The notes below the pieces were generated by a model. That model was not told the DNA's origin and did not search any database. It saw only the letters and a program-made list of their open reading frames with translations. 64,000 bases of DNA. It comes from SIG299 sp051880375 (GTDB lineage: Bacteria; Bacillota; Clostridia; Lachnospirales; Lachnospiraceae). The position numbers and the translations under genes are program-made. The first letter of the stretch is position 1. Each line of letters starts with the position of its first letter. Of this stretch, positions 9,677 through 17,416 are shown in pieces. The stretch spans positions 1 to 64,000 of the forward strand of contig JBJENV010000004.1 in the NCBI GenBank assembly GCA_051880375.1, read 5' to 3'.

Positions 9677-10561
9677 TTATGCATCCAGATACTCTTTATA
9701 CGGAGATTCTTCATTTAAAAACGTAATACCGATGATGCCGGGACCGGTATGTGCGCCGATGGCACAGCCGACATAGTTTTCTTCAAACTTCGTGCAGCCG
9801 TACTTTTCTTCCAATATCTTTTTTACCTCGCAAAGTGTATCATAGCAATCACCGTGTACGATACCGATGGTCTGCCCGGTAAGGTCGGCGCCGCGCTCTC
9901 CGACAATTTCCACACAGCGTTTTAATGACTTTACTCTGCCCCGCGTCTTTTCAATGGAAACAAGTGCGCCGTCATCGTTTACTTCAATGATCGGTTTAAT
10001 ATCTAAAATTCCGCCTGCAATCGCCGATGCCTTGCTGAGTCTTCCGCCCTTTTGCAGATACTCCAGAGTTTCCACGGTGAAAATATGTTCCATGTGGTCT
10101 CTGTGCCAGCAAAGTGCCTCGATAATTTTATCCTTCGGCGCTCCGTTCTTCTGCATCTGAAGTGCATAAATGACCAGCAGGCCAAAACCGATGGAGGCGG
10201 ATTTGGAATCGATTATCGTAAGATCAAAGTCCGGGAATTCCTCCAGTAGCTCGGTCTTAGCCAGGTTTGCCGCGTTAAACGTTCCCGCGATGCCGGTAGA
10301 GAAGCAGACGTAAATTACCTCGTCGCCTGCCTCCGCATACGGCTTAAAATTGTCATAGAACATCTGCTGGTTGATGTGATAGGTCTTAATGTCCTTTCCG
10401 CTTCTTAAAATATCGTAAAACTCTGTCGGGAAAATCGTCTTCCCGTCAAAGAAATCTTCCTCCTCAATCACAACCGGTGTCGGAATCACATGAAGTCCGT
10501 ATTCCTCCACGATGTGTTTCGGCATATCGGTTGCCGAGTCCGTAATAATTTTCAGTGCCAT
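9677..10561 (-). CDS. DegV family fatty-acid-binding protein
   Basis: A 294-residue DegV-family protein. These bind a long-chain fatty acid and, as FakB, present it to the kinase FakA for phosphorylation. The N-terminal IITDSATDMPKHIVEEYG, the central CFSTGIAGTFNAA loop that contacts the carboxylate, and the C-terminal GAHTGPGIIGITF are all typical. Length is normal. It lies 22 bp downstream of nadE on the same strand, so the two are probably cotranscribed. The fatty acid preference is not readable. Confidence 0.92.
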   Translation of the reverse strand: MALKIITDSATDMPKHIVEEYGLHVIPTPVVIEEEDFFDGKTIFPTEFYDILRSGKDIKTYHINQQMFYDNFKPYAEAGDEVIYVCFSTGIAGTFNAANLAKTELLEEFPDFDLTIIDSKSASIGFGLLVIYALQMQKNGAPKDKIIEALCWHRDHMEHIFTVETLEYLQKGGRLSKASAIAGGILDIKPIIEVNDDGALVSIEKTRGRVKSLKRCVEIVGERGADLTGQTIGIVHGDCYDTLCEVKKILEEKYGCTKFEENYVGCAIGAHTGPGIIGITFLNEESPYKEYLDA

Positions 10562-10583
10562 CTTATCCTTCCTCCCCTATACA

Positions 10584-12509
10584 TTATCTTATGGTTTCCA
10601 ATGCGTTAAGCCATTCCCTTGCGCATGCATCGCTCGGCATACGCAAATCACCGCGCGGCGACAGTGCAACCGAACCTACCTTCGGTCCGTCCGGCAGGCA
10701 GGAACGCTTAAACTGCTGCGAAAAGAATCTCCGGTAAAATGTTTTTAACCAGTGCAGAATCACTTCCGGCTCATATTCCCCTGCAAACGCTTTTTTCGCC
10801 AGACGGTACACCTTTTCCGGCCGGCAGCCGAAACGGAGTACGTAGTATAAAAAGAAGTCATGCAGCTCATACGGGCCGACCAAATCCTCCGTCTTCTGCG
10901 AAATTTCACCGTCTGTCGGCGGCAGAAGCTCCGGACTGACCGGCGTATCCAGAATATCCGACAGTACCCGCTCTAAGGTAGTTCCCGGCTGTTCCTCTGC
11001 AAAGTACTTCACCAGATAGCGCACGAGCGTTTTCGGAATCGACGCATTGACACCGTACATGGACATATGGTCTCCGTTATAGGTTGCCCAGCCGAGCGCA
11101 AGCTCCGACATATCGCCGGTACCAACGACCATGCCGCCCATCCGGTTTGCTATATCCATAATGACCTGTGTGCGCTCTCTTGCCTGTGCGTTTTCGTAAG
11201 TCACATCATGCACTGCTTCATCCTGTCCGATGTCTCTGAAATGCACTTTGACCGCCTCTGCAATCGGTACCTCAAGAAGCGTTGTTTTCAGCTCCTTTGC
11301 CAAGGTTACCGCATTTTGGTAGGTGCGGTCGGTTGTCCCGAAGCACGGCATCGTGACAGAGATGACTCCGCTTCTGTCCAGTCCCAGCAGGTCAAACGCC
11401 TTACAGGTAATGAGCAGCGCCAATGTAGAATCCAGACCGCCCGAAATACCAAGCACTGCTGTTTTGCAGCCGGTATGAGAAAGACGCTTCTTTAAGCCCA
11501 TAGCCTGAATCATCGTAATTTCTCCTGCGCGCTTGTTTCGCTCCGACTGATTTTGCGGCACAAACGGCGTTTTGTCTATCGTTCTGGTAAGAACCGTTTC
11601 CGGCATGCCGTTTTTCATCGACGGATACGTAAAGAAAATCTCGGTATAAGCTTCATTTTCCTGCGATTCAAAGCAGCCGACGCGTCTGCGTTCGCTCCGA
11701 AGACGCTTCAGGTCGATTTCGGTAATCTGCATATTAGGGAAAAAGCGCTCGGATTCCGCCAATATCGTTCCGCTTTCCGCAATCAGGTTATGCGCGGCAA
11801 AAACCAAATCCGTGGTGGATTCGCCCTCACCGGAGCAGGCATACAGGTATGCCGCATATAATCTTGCCGACTGGCTTTTCACCAGTTCCCTGCGATAGAC
11901 GTCCTTTCCGGTCGTCTCATTGCTTGCCGACAGATTGACCAGCACATTTGCCCCCGCAAGCGCATGGTGCGAACTCGGAGGAATCGCCGTCCACAAGTCT
12001 TCACAGATTTCGGCGGCAATCGTCATGCCGAGTGCTTCGCACGTAAACAGCAGGTTCATACCGAACGGCACAAACTGACCGTCGAACGGGATGTCCGTCA
12101 CTTCGCCCTTTCCGCCCCGGTAATGTCTTCCTTCGTAAAACTCCGAATACGTCGGAATGTTGTGCTTCGGCACAAAACCGAGCAGTTCCCCGTTCTGAAG
12201 CGCTGCCGCCACGTTATACAGCTTGTCCTTTACCATAAGCGGCAGACCGACAAACACAAACACATCTTTTCCCGCAGTAGCTTCCACAATCTGTTTTAAG
12301 GTCTCTTTTGCATTGTCAAGAAGCGTATCCTGCAGCACCAGATCAGCAAGGGTGTACCCGGTAATTCCAAGCTCCGGGAACACTAAAAGCTTGACTCCGG
12401 CTGCTTCCGCCTCCTCTATCATCCGAATGGTTTCTGTTCCGTTGTAAGCACAGTCTGCTACCTTAAGCTTCGGTGACGCCACCGCCACCTTCACAAATCC
12501 GTCCTTCAT
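10584..12509 (-). CDS. nadE: glutamine-dependent NAD+ synthetase
   Basis: A two-domain enzyme of 641 residues that amidates deamido-NAD to NAD using glutamine-derived ammonia and ATP. The N-terminal nitrilase-type glutaminase has the triad E46 (FPELGITGYT), K115 (PKHNIPTYSEFYE) and C169 (EICEDLW). The C-terminal synthetase has the PP-loop GISGGLDSTLALL and the GTGDMSELALGW segment. A TTG at 12533 extends the frame, but GGAG lies 7 nt before ATG 12509, so the shorter start is used. The likely promoter is at 12554-12582. It is followed closely by degV. Confidence 0.95.
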   Translation of the reverse strand: MKDGFVKVAVASPKLKVADCAYNGTETIRMIEEAEAAGVKLLVFPELGITGYTLADLVLQDTLLDNAKETLKQIVEATAGKDVFVFVGLPLMVKDKLYNVAAALQNGELLGFVPKHNIPTYSEFYEGRHYRGGKGEVTDIPFDGQFVPFGMNLLFTCEALGMTIAAEICEDLWTAIPPSSHHALAGANVLVNLSASNETTGKDVYRRELVKSQSARLYAAYLYACSGEGESTTDLVFAAHNLIAESGTILAESERFFPNMQITEIDLKRLRSERRRVGCFESQENEAYTEIFFTYPSMKNGMPETVLTRTIDKTPFVPQNQSERNKRAGEITMIQAMGLKKRLSHTGCKTAVLGISGGLDSTLALLITCKAFDLLGLDRSGVISVTMPCFGTTDRTYQNAVTLAKELKTTLLEVPIAEAVKVHFRDIGQDEAVHDVTYENAQARERTQVIMDIANRMGGMVVGTGDMSELALGWATYNGDHMSMYGVNASIPKTLVRYLVKYFAEEQPGTTLERVLSDILDTPVSPELLPPTDGEISQKTEDLVGPYELHDFFLYYVLRFGCRPEKVYRLAKKAFAGEYEPEVILHWLKTFYRRFFSQQFKRSCLPDGPKVGSVALSPRGDLRMPSDACAREWLNALETIR

Positions 12510-12553
12510 GGCATGTCTCCGTTCTACAGTCAAATCTTGTTACACATATTACT

Positions 12554-12582
12554 ATTATAAACATTATGTTTGGAAAAAACAA
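12554..12582 (-). promoter_or_regulatory. probable sigma-A promoter of nadE-degV
   Basis: On the minus strand TTGTTT (12582-12577), a 17-bp spacer and a perfect TATAAT (12559-12554) stand 45 bp before the nadE start. The -35 matches only in its TTG. Together with the divergent promoter at 12699 this fills the 308-bp intergenic region 12510-12817; the rest is AT-rich without further recognised features. Confidence 0.55.
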
Positions 12583-12698
12583 TGGTTTCTTAAGGCAGGT
12601 TTCATTTCAACATATCCGAGCCTGCTTTCGTTTTCGTACACCGCATATTTATTTTTGTAAAAATTGAAATTTTTATTAAATAATAAAGTACTATAGGA

Positions 12699-12726
12699 TT
12701 GACTTTATTTTTCAAACTGCTATAAT
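12699..12726 (+). promoter_or_regulatory. strong sigma-A promoter of the ArsR-type regulator
   Basis: TTGACT (12699-12704), a 16-bp spacer and TATAAT (12721-12726). The hexamers match consensus at 5/6 and 6/6. The regulator start codon is about 90 bp downstream, leaving a roughly 85-nt AT-rich leader without a recognised structure. Confidence 0.75.
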
Positions 12727-12817
12727 TAATTTAATACTTTTATAGTAATTAATAAGCATTTCAACGAAATTCCGTTCTTTACTACAAAATATTTTTACAC
12801 ATTATCAGGGGGTACGT

Positions 12818-13756
12818 ATGCTGTATTTTAAATCAATCGGAGAAGCAGAAGCAGTATTTAAAGCTCTCAGTACACCAATGCGTTTAAAAATCATGGAAAT
12901 GATTTATGAAAACGATCAGTTAAATATGAATGACCTTGCAGAGGCGCTCGGTCTTACCAACGGTGCTATTTCCATGCATGTCAGCAAGCTGGCAGAAGCA
13001 GGTCTCATCAAAATCAAGTCGTCTTCCGGCAAGCGCGGCACCATGAAAATTATCCGTCCGCGTTACAGCCGTTTAATGATTGACCTTGCCCCGGTAAAAG
13101 AAACCGCCAAGTGCTACACCGATGATATCCGCATCGGCTATTATACCTCATGTAACGTTTCTCCAACCTGCGGTCTCGCTACCAATAAAGAAATCATCGG
13201 TGCTTTGGATGACCCAAGGGTATTCTCTTTTCCGGAGCGCTTTAATGCCGGCATTATGTGGTTTGCCAACGGCTTTGTGGAATACAATCTGCCGAACCAC
13301 CTGCAGGCCGGTCAGACACTGACAGAGCTTCAGATTTCCTTTGAAATTTCCTCGGAATGTCCGGAATATAACGAAGACTATCCTTCGGACATTTACTTTT
13401 CCATCAACGGCACCCCACTCGGCATGTGGATCAGTCCGGGTGACTACGGCGCAAGAAAAGGTTATTTGTGTCCTTCCTGGTGGCCGGAACTGTTAAACCA
13501 GTACGGACTGTTAAAGACACTGATTATCAACAGCGACGGTTGCTTTATTGACGGTACCTATAAGATTTCGGACACGACGATTCAGGATTTAAACATCAAT
13601 TACAACAGTTATATTTCATTCCGTATCGAAGTGCCGAAGGATACCAAAAACTGCGGCGGCTGTACCTTATTCGGTGAAGATTTCGGTGACCATAATCAGG
13701 CAATCCGCATTAAGATGTACTATGAAGAGGACACCGAAACTCCGGCAGAAAACTAA
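12818..13756 (+). CDS. ArsR-type transcriptional regulator with large C-terminal domain
   Basis: A 312-residue protein. Residues about 5-85 form a winged helix of the ArsR/SmtB type: the opening FKALSTPMRLKIMEM, then LAEALGLTNGAISMHVSKL as recognition helix, then a beta wing. Unlike the usual 100-residue ArsR repressor it has a further ~220 residues rich in beta strands and aromatic residues. These include cysteines in SCNVSPTCG and NCGGCTLFGEDFGDH that could bind metal. The C-terminal part looks like a jelly-roll or sugar-binding domain rather than an enzyme; this is inference. AGGGGG precedes ATG by a few nt. It is monocistronic with its own promoter and terminator. Its place next to the arabinoside locus suggests a carbohydrate-responsive regulator. 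Confidence 0.8.
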   Translation: MLYFKSIGEAEAVFKALSTPMRLKIMEMIYENDQLNMNDLAEALGLTNGAISMHVSKLAEAGLIKIKSSSGKRGTMKIIRPRYSRLMIDLAPVKETAKCYTDDIRIGYYTSCNVSPTCGLATNKEIIGALDDPRVFSFPERFNAGIMWFANGFVEYNLPNHLQAGQTLTELQISFEISSECPEYNEDYPSDIYFSINGTPLGMWISPGDYGARKGYLCPSWWPELLNQYGLLKTLIINSDGCFIDGTYKISDTTIQDLNINYNSYISFRIEVPKDTKNCGGCTLFGEDFGDHNQAIRIKMYYEEDTETPAEN

Positions 13757-13775
13757 AAAACCAAAAAAGCGTACA

Positions 13776-13821
13776 AAAAAACGACTCCGGATGCCGTAAG
13801 CGGCATCCGGAGCCGTTTTTT
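13776..13821. terminator. bidirectional intrinsic terminator
   Basis: A perfect 12-bp stem, CTCCGGATGCCG (13785-13796) with CGGCATCCGGAG (13801-13812), closes a 4-nt TAAG loop. It is flanked by A-runs on the left and T-runs on the right, so it works in both directions. It separates the convergent ArsR-type and UPF0340 genes. Confidence 0.93.
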
Positions 13822-13838
13822 TGCGTTTACTCAGGCAT

Positions 13839-14399
13839 CTAAGCCAGTGTCATGTCATAAACCGCGCGTTCTCCTCCGATAAATTTTGCTCTGGTACGGG
13901 CGCATACCACATGGGCATCTCCGATGCTCTTCACTGAGATGCGTACCGGTACTGCCACATCTTTTAAATGCATTCCAATCAGAGTATCGCCGATATCCAT
14001 TCCCGCATGGGCTCTGATATGCTCTACTGCTACCGGGTGAGCAAACATTCCATAAGCAGCAGTCGCAAAGGAACCTCCTGCTTTCGGCTGCGGCACCACA
14101 TTGACCTGTTCGTAGCCGTATTTTTCTGCGGCAGCTGCTTCTAAAATCAGTGCCCGGTTTAGGTGTTCACAGCACTGTGCCGCCAGATATACGTCTGCCT
14201 CCTTCGCTGCGAGGTAAATTCCGGAAAAAATCTTCTCTGCCAGTTCCGGTCTGGAATCCGTGCCGATTTTGGCGCCGCCCACCTCACTGGTTGAACAACC
14301 GACAACAAGCAGCTGTCCCGGAATCAGCTTCGCGGTCTGCAAAAGTTCTTTGGCAGCGTCATAGGACTGCTGCTCTATGAATCTGATTTCATCTTCCAT
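13839..14399 (-). CDS. UPF0340 family protein (YwlG-like)
   Basis: A 186-residue protein of the UPF0340/TIGR01440 family, whose biochemical function is not established. Family-typical segments are VVGCSTSEVGGAKIGT near residue 33, the HLNRALILE segment after AAQCCE, VVPQPKAGGSFATAA, and the C-terminal AHAGMDIGDTLIGMHL. The length is normal and no membrane segment or signal peptide is seen, so it should be cytosolic. GGGAG precedes the ATG. It stands alone between a terminator and the AraC-type gene on the opposite strand; no functional link to the sugar genes is evident. Confidence 0.9.
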   Translation of the reverse strand: MEDEIRFIEQQSYDAAKELLQTAKLIPGQLLVVGCSTSEVGGAKIGTDSRPELAEKIFSGIYLAAKEADVYLAAQCCEHLNRALILEAAAAEKYGYEQVNVVPQPKAGGSFATAAYGMFAHPVAVEHIRAHAGMDIGDTLIGMHLKDVAVPVRISVKSIGDAHVVCARTRAKFIGGERAVYDMTLA

Positions 14400-14582
14400 T
14401 TCTTTCTCCCATACGATGCAGTTATACGGAATGCACCGATACCTTTCCTTTCTTGTTTGCTAAAATGCTTTCTTTTATTTATACCACCATTTACCCGTTC
14501 ATACAATAGTGTCTCGTTCCCGGAATTCTTGACAGCTATGGTACAATAGAAACAAACAAATCTGCATACTTCGGAGAATACT

Positions 14583-15443
14583 ATGTCAAAAACTATACCG
14601 GACAGCCCGAGAATTTTCGCCTGTAAAACAAAAAATCCGCTTCGCTTTTCGGTTTGCGGACAGCTTATCAGTCCTTCCGGATTTATTCACTGCCGGAGAA
14701 CCTTTGAATATCATGTACTTATCATGATAACGGAAGGAACTCTTTACATCACCGCAAATAACGTACCATATATACTTAAAGCGGGTCAGTATATTTTTCT
14801 GAAAGCAGGAGAAGAACATTTCGGCTTTTCCTCTTCAGAGGGCAGATTGTCTTACCTTTGGGCGCATTTTCAGGCTGACTGCAAATTTGAAACAGCTCAG
14901 TCGAGAAGCATCTCTGCCTATACCTATCTTCTGCCCGAAACTTCCAGCCTGCCCAATTCAGGACGGACTGTTCAGCTTTTTCACCAGCTTATGGATATGT
15001 CTCTGGAGGAAAAACAATATTCACGGGATATGTCCGACTATGCAATGAGCCTGCTTCTAATGGAGCTTTCACAGGAATATTTCCGCAAACAGTGCACCTC
15101 AGACAACCTTCCTGCGGTGGTGGTTTCCTCCATGGAATGGATAAAAAATCATTATTATCACCCCTTTGACCTTGCAGAGCTTGCAAATGCTGTAGGCTAC
15201 CGGGCAGATTACCTTTCTTCCCTGTTCAAACGCAGTACAGGCAGTTCCATTGTCCGATATACCAACCGGATACGCATTAAAACAGCAAAAACACTACTTT
15301 CAAATTATGGTGTATCAATAAAAGAAGCCGCCTTTTCCTGCGGCTTCTCGGACGAAAAATATTTTATGAGAGTTTTTAAACAGCTTGAGGGAATGACACC
15401 TCTGCAATATAAAAATTCATTCAGACGAAAGAGTATCAATTAA
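14583..15443 (+). CDS. AraC-family transcriptional regulator
   Basis: A 286-residue regulator. Residues about 20-100 form a cupin-like sugar-sensing domain (segment HVLIMITEGTLYI, then LKAGQYIFLKAGEEH). Residues about 185-285 hold two helix-turn-helix motifs: FDLAELANAVGYRADYLSSL and, further on, IKEAAFSCGFSDEKYFMRVF followed by GMTPLQY. GGAG precedes ATG 14583 by 6 nt. The stop codon overlaps the end of the convergent GH127 gene by 8 bp, so transcription of one runs antisense into the other. Its position suggests control of GH127 or the neighbouring importer operon in response to an arabinoside. No operator was identified. Confidence 0.92.
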   Translation: MSKTIPDSPRIFACKTKNPLRFSVCGQLISPSGFIHCRRTFEYHVLIMITEGTLYITANNVPYILKAGQYIFLKAGEEHFGFSSSEGRLSYLWAHFQADCKFETAQSRSISAYTYLLPETSSLPNSGRTVQLFHQLMDMSLEEKQYSRDMSDYAMSLLLMELSQEYFRKQCTSDNLPAVVVSSMEWIKNHYYHPFDLAELANAVGYRADYLSSLFKRSTGSSIVRYTNRIRIKTAKTLLSNYGVSIKEAAFSCGFSDEKYFMRVFKQLEGMTPLQYKNSFRRKSIN

Positions 15444-17232
15444 AATTGTTTATCGTAAAATATAATGTATATGGTTCCTCCGTTACATCATAAAGAGGTA
15501 TAAAATCAAAATTTTCCGGTTGATTTATTGTCCGGTAAACACTCTGCTGCCACGGAAATGTGCTGTATGTATGCTCGGTAATGTGCGCAAAAGCACTCTC
15601 CGGATTGTCGTTCTCCATACAGATACCGCGGTCCTTTTCGCACAGCCCGGCAAGCACAACAGGTCCCTCCATAAATGCCTTAAGTTTTGGCATATCGGGC
15701 AGAGGGGATATCGTAAGTGCAGCAGGAAAATAAATACTTACCGTATCGTTTTCCCAGGTCCTGTCAATGTCCAGATAACCGTCTGCCACAGCGGAAGTGT
15801 CTACTTTTTCCCCGTTGAGAAAAACAACGGGACTGCACTGAACCCAATCCGGAATGCGCAGTGAAAGAGTGAATGTCTCGGGCGAATCTGCCTTAACGCT
15901 CAGTTTTAAAAACCATCTCGACATTCTGCTGTCATCCCGTTCATCAAAAGAAGCTCCATCATTGTAGTACTTCATATCAACATTTTGAGTTACGGTAACT
16001 GTTTCGCCCCGCTTGTATACCGAATTAATATATTGCGCGACAACAAGACGGTTTCTTTCGCAGTCTTCATACCAACAAAGTGCCGGATAAAGCGTGTGCG
16101 CTTGTACTGTTGTACCGTGGCAGCACCAGAAATCGTGCGTTTTGCAGCCCCATTTTTTTCTGCTTCCGGATTTCATAGGCAGAAAGTACGCAGGCATTCC
16201 GGTAAATTTGTTCTGCTGGGCAAGGAAGCCGTTGTATAAATTTTTCTCAATATAATCCAGATATGTGGTTTCTCCGGTAAAACGGAAAAGATAATCCGCA
16301 AGCCGTACCATATTATAAACGGTACAGAATTCCTGTGTACGCTCTCCCAGAAACATTCCGAGCTTGTGAGGAGGAATAAAAAATTCTCCTGAATTCTGAC
16401 CGCCCGTGCAGTATGCTTCTCTGTCGTCAACCGCGCATTTCCAAAAGCTTTTTACAAGTCGAAGCCATTTTTCATCCTTCGTCACCTCATACATTTTTGC
16501 CGCGCCGTGCGCCCAGGGAATACTTGCATTGGCATGGCAGTTCGATAACGGGTCCTCTCCATCCGCAAGCTTCTGAAACATGGACGGGTGGGAATATCGT
16601 TCCGCCAGAGTAAAATACTTATCATCTCCGGTGAGCTGATATAAGCCTGCCCATACTTCAAGCATTCCTCCCTCTTCACCACTGTAAACCGCATGTGGAT
16701 TTTTGCTTTGCATTTCTTTTGTCCAATCCAGATACCATTCGGCAGCATTATGTAAAATTTGAATCGCTTTTTCATTCCCTGCATACACCGCACTCTGATA
16801 AAGACCCATCAGGGTTTTATGCATTGTATACTGCGGTGACCAGATATACTCGTTTCTTTCAAGCTTATCAAAATATTTTTCAGGAATTGACCCGACCCAT
16901 TTTCCGCCATTCAGCTCCTGACAACGTCCCAACTCGTCAATGATGTGATCAAGCTTTGCTTTCAGCTCTCTGTCATTATTCTGAGCGATAAGCATAGACG
17001 CAGCGGAAAGCCAGTGTCCGAGAAAATGTCCTCTCAGCTGACAGGTAGGTGATTCCCAGCCAAGATGCATTTCACCTATATCCCTGTCTGTCCGGACACC
17101 CGCTTCAAGGTAAAAATTCTGAAGCAGGTTTTCCGTTTTCAGTTCCATAAGATATGCTCTGTTGATATCGGCACGCTCCTTGAAAAGTCCCGGAAGAAGC
17201 TGTGCTTTCCCGAGGTCTGTTTGTTTCAGCAT
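15436..17232 (-). CDS. GH127 beta-L-arabinofuranosidase
   Basis: A 598-residue enzyme of glycoside hydrolase family 127. Members such as HypBA1 use a zinc-thiolate cysteine nucleophile to release beta-L-arabinofuranose. The expected ligand set is visible: E301 and C303 in TQEFCTVYNM, and C370-C371 in DFWCCHGTTV. The N-terminal (alpha/alpha)6 barrel and C-terminal beta-sandwich fill the usual length. There is no signal peptide, so it should act in the cytoplasm on imported oligosaccharides. AAGGAG stands 10 nt before ATG 17232, and a promoter is at 17266-17294. Its end overlaps the convergent AraC gene by 8 bp. Likely substrates are beta-arabinosides of plant extensins or pectin side chains (inference). 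Confidence 0.92.
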   Translation of the reverse strand: MLKQTDLGKAQLLPGLFKERADINRAYLMELKTENLLQNFYLEAGVRTDRDIGEMHLGWESPTCQLRGHFLGHWLSAASMLIAQNNDRELKAKLDHIIDELGRCQELNGGKWVGSIPEKYFDKLERNEYIWSPQYTMHKTLMGLYQSAVYAGNEKAIQILHNAAEWYLDWTKEMQSKNPHAVYSGEEGGMLEVWAGLYQLTGDDKYFTLAERYSHPSMFQKLADGEDPLSNCHANASIPWAHGAAKMYEVTKDEKWLRLVKSFWKCAVDDREAYCTGGQNSGEFFIPPHKLGMFLGERTQEFCTVYNMVRLADYLFRFTGETTYLDYIEKNLYNGFLAQQNKFTGMPAYFLPMKSGSRKKWGCKTHDFWCCHGTTVQAHTLYPALCWYEDCERNRLVVAQYINSVYKRGETVTVTQNVDMKYYNDGASFDERDDSRMSRWFLKLSVKADSPETFTLSLRIPDWVQCSPVVFLNGEKVDTSAVADGYLDIDRTWENDTVSIYFPAALTISPLPDMPKLKAFMEGPVVLAGLCEKDRGICMENDNPESAFAHITEHTYSTFPWQQSVYRTINQPENFDFIPLYDVTEEPYTLYFTINNFN

Positions 17233-17265
17233 AGGCTTTTATCTCCTTTACATTTTACTAAAAGC

Positions 17266-17294
17266 ATTATATTCCATGATACCGGATTTGTAAG
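17266..17294 (-). promoter_or_regulatory. promoter of the GH127 gene
   Basis: On the minus strand CTTACA (17294-17289), 17 bp, TATAAT (17271-17266), 33 bp before the ATG. The -10 is perfect; the -35 matches 4/6. It shows that GH127 is transcribed separately from the LamG gene upstream of it. Confidence 0.65.
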
Positions 17295-17329
17295 TAGACA
17301 AAAGCATCAAAAAGGTGGAAAATTATTTG

Positions 17330-17374
17330 AAAAAAGAAGCCTCCGCTCACGAATCTCTTCGTTTGCGAAGGCTT
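17330..17374 (-). terminator. terminator after the LamG lipoprotein gene
   Basis: A 17-bp stem with three mismatches (arms 17337-17353 and 17358-17374) has a 4-nt loop and, on the minus strand, runs into a T-rich tail. It ends the leftward transcript of the importer/LamG operon before the GH127 promoter. Confidence 0.8.
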
Positions 17375-17416
17375 ACTGTTTATTATCTATGTATCTGATT
17401 CTTTACTGCCTATTAC

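Noticed and set aside
14529..14547. TTGACA followed by TACAAT before the AraC-type gene
   Set aside because: The hexamers are only 7 bp apart, so they cannot form one promoter; neither has a good partner at 16-18 bp.
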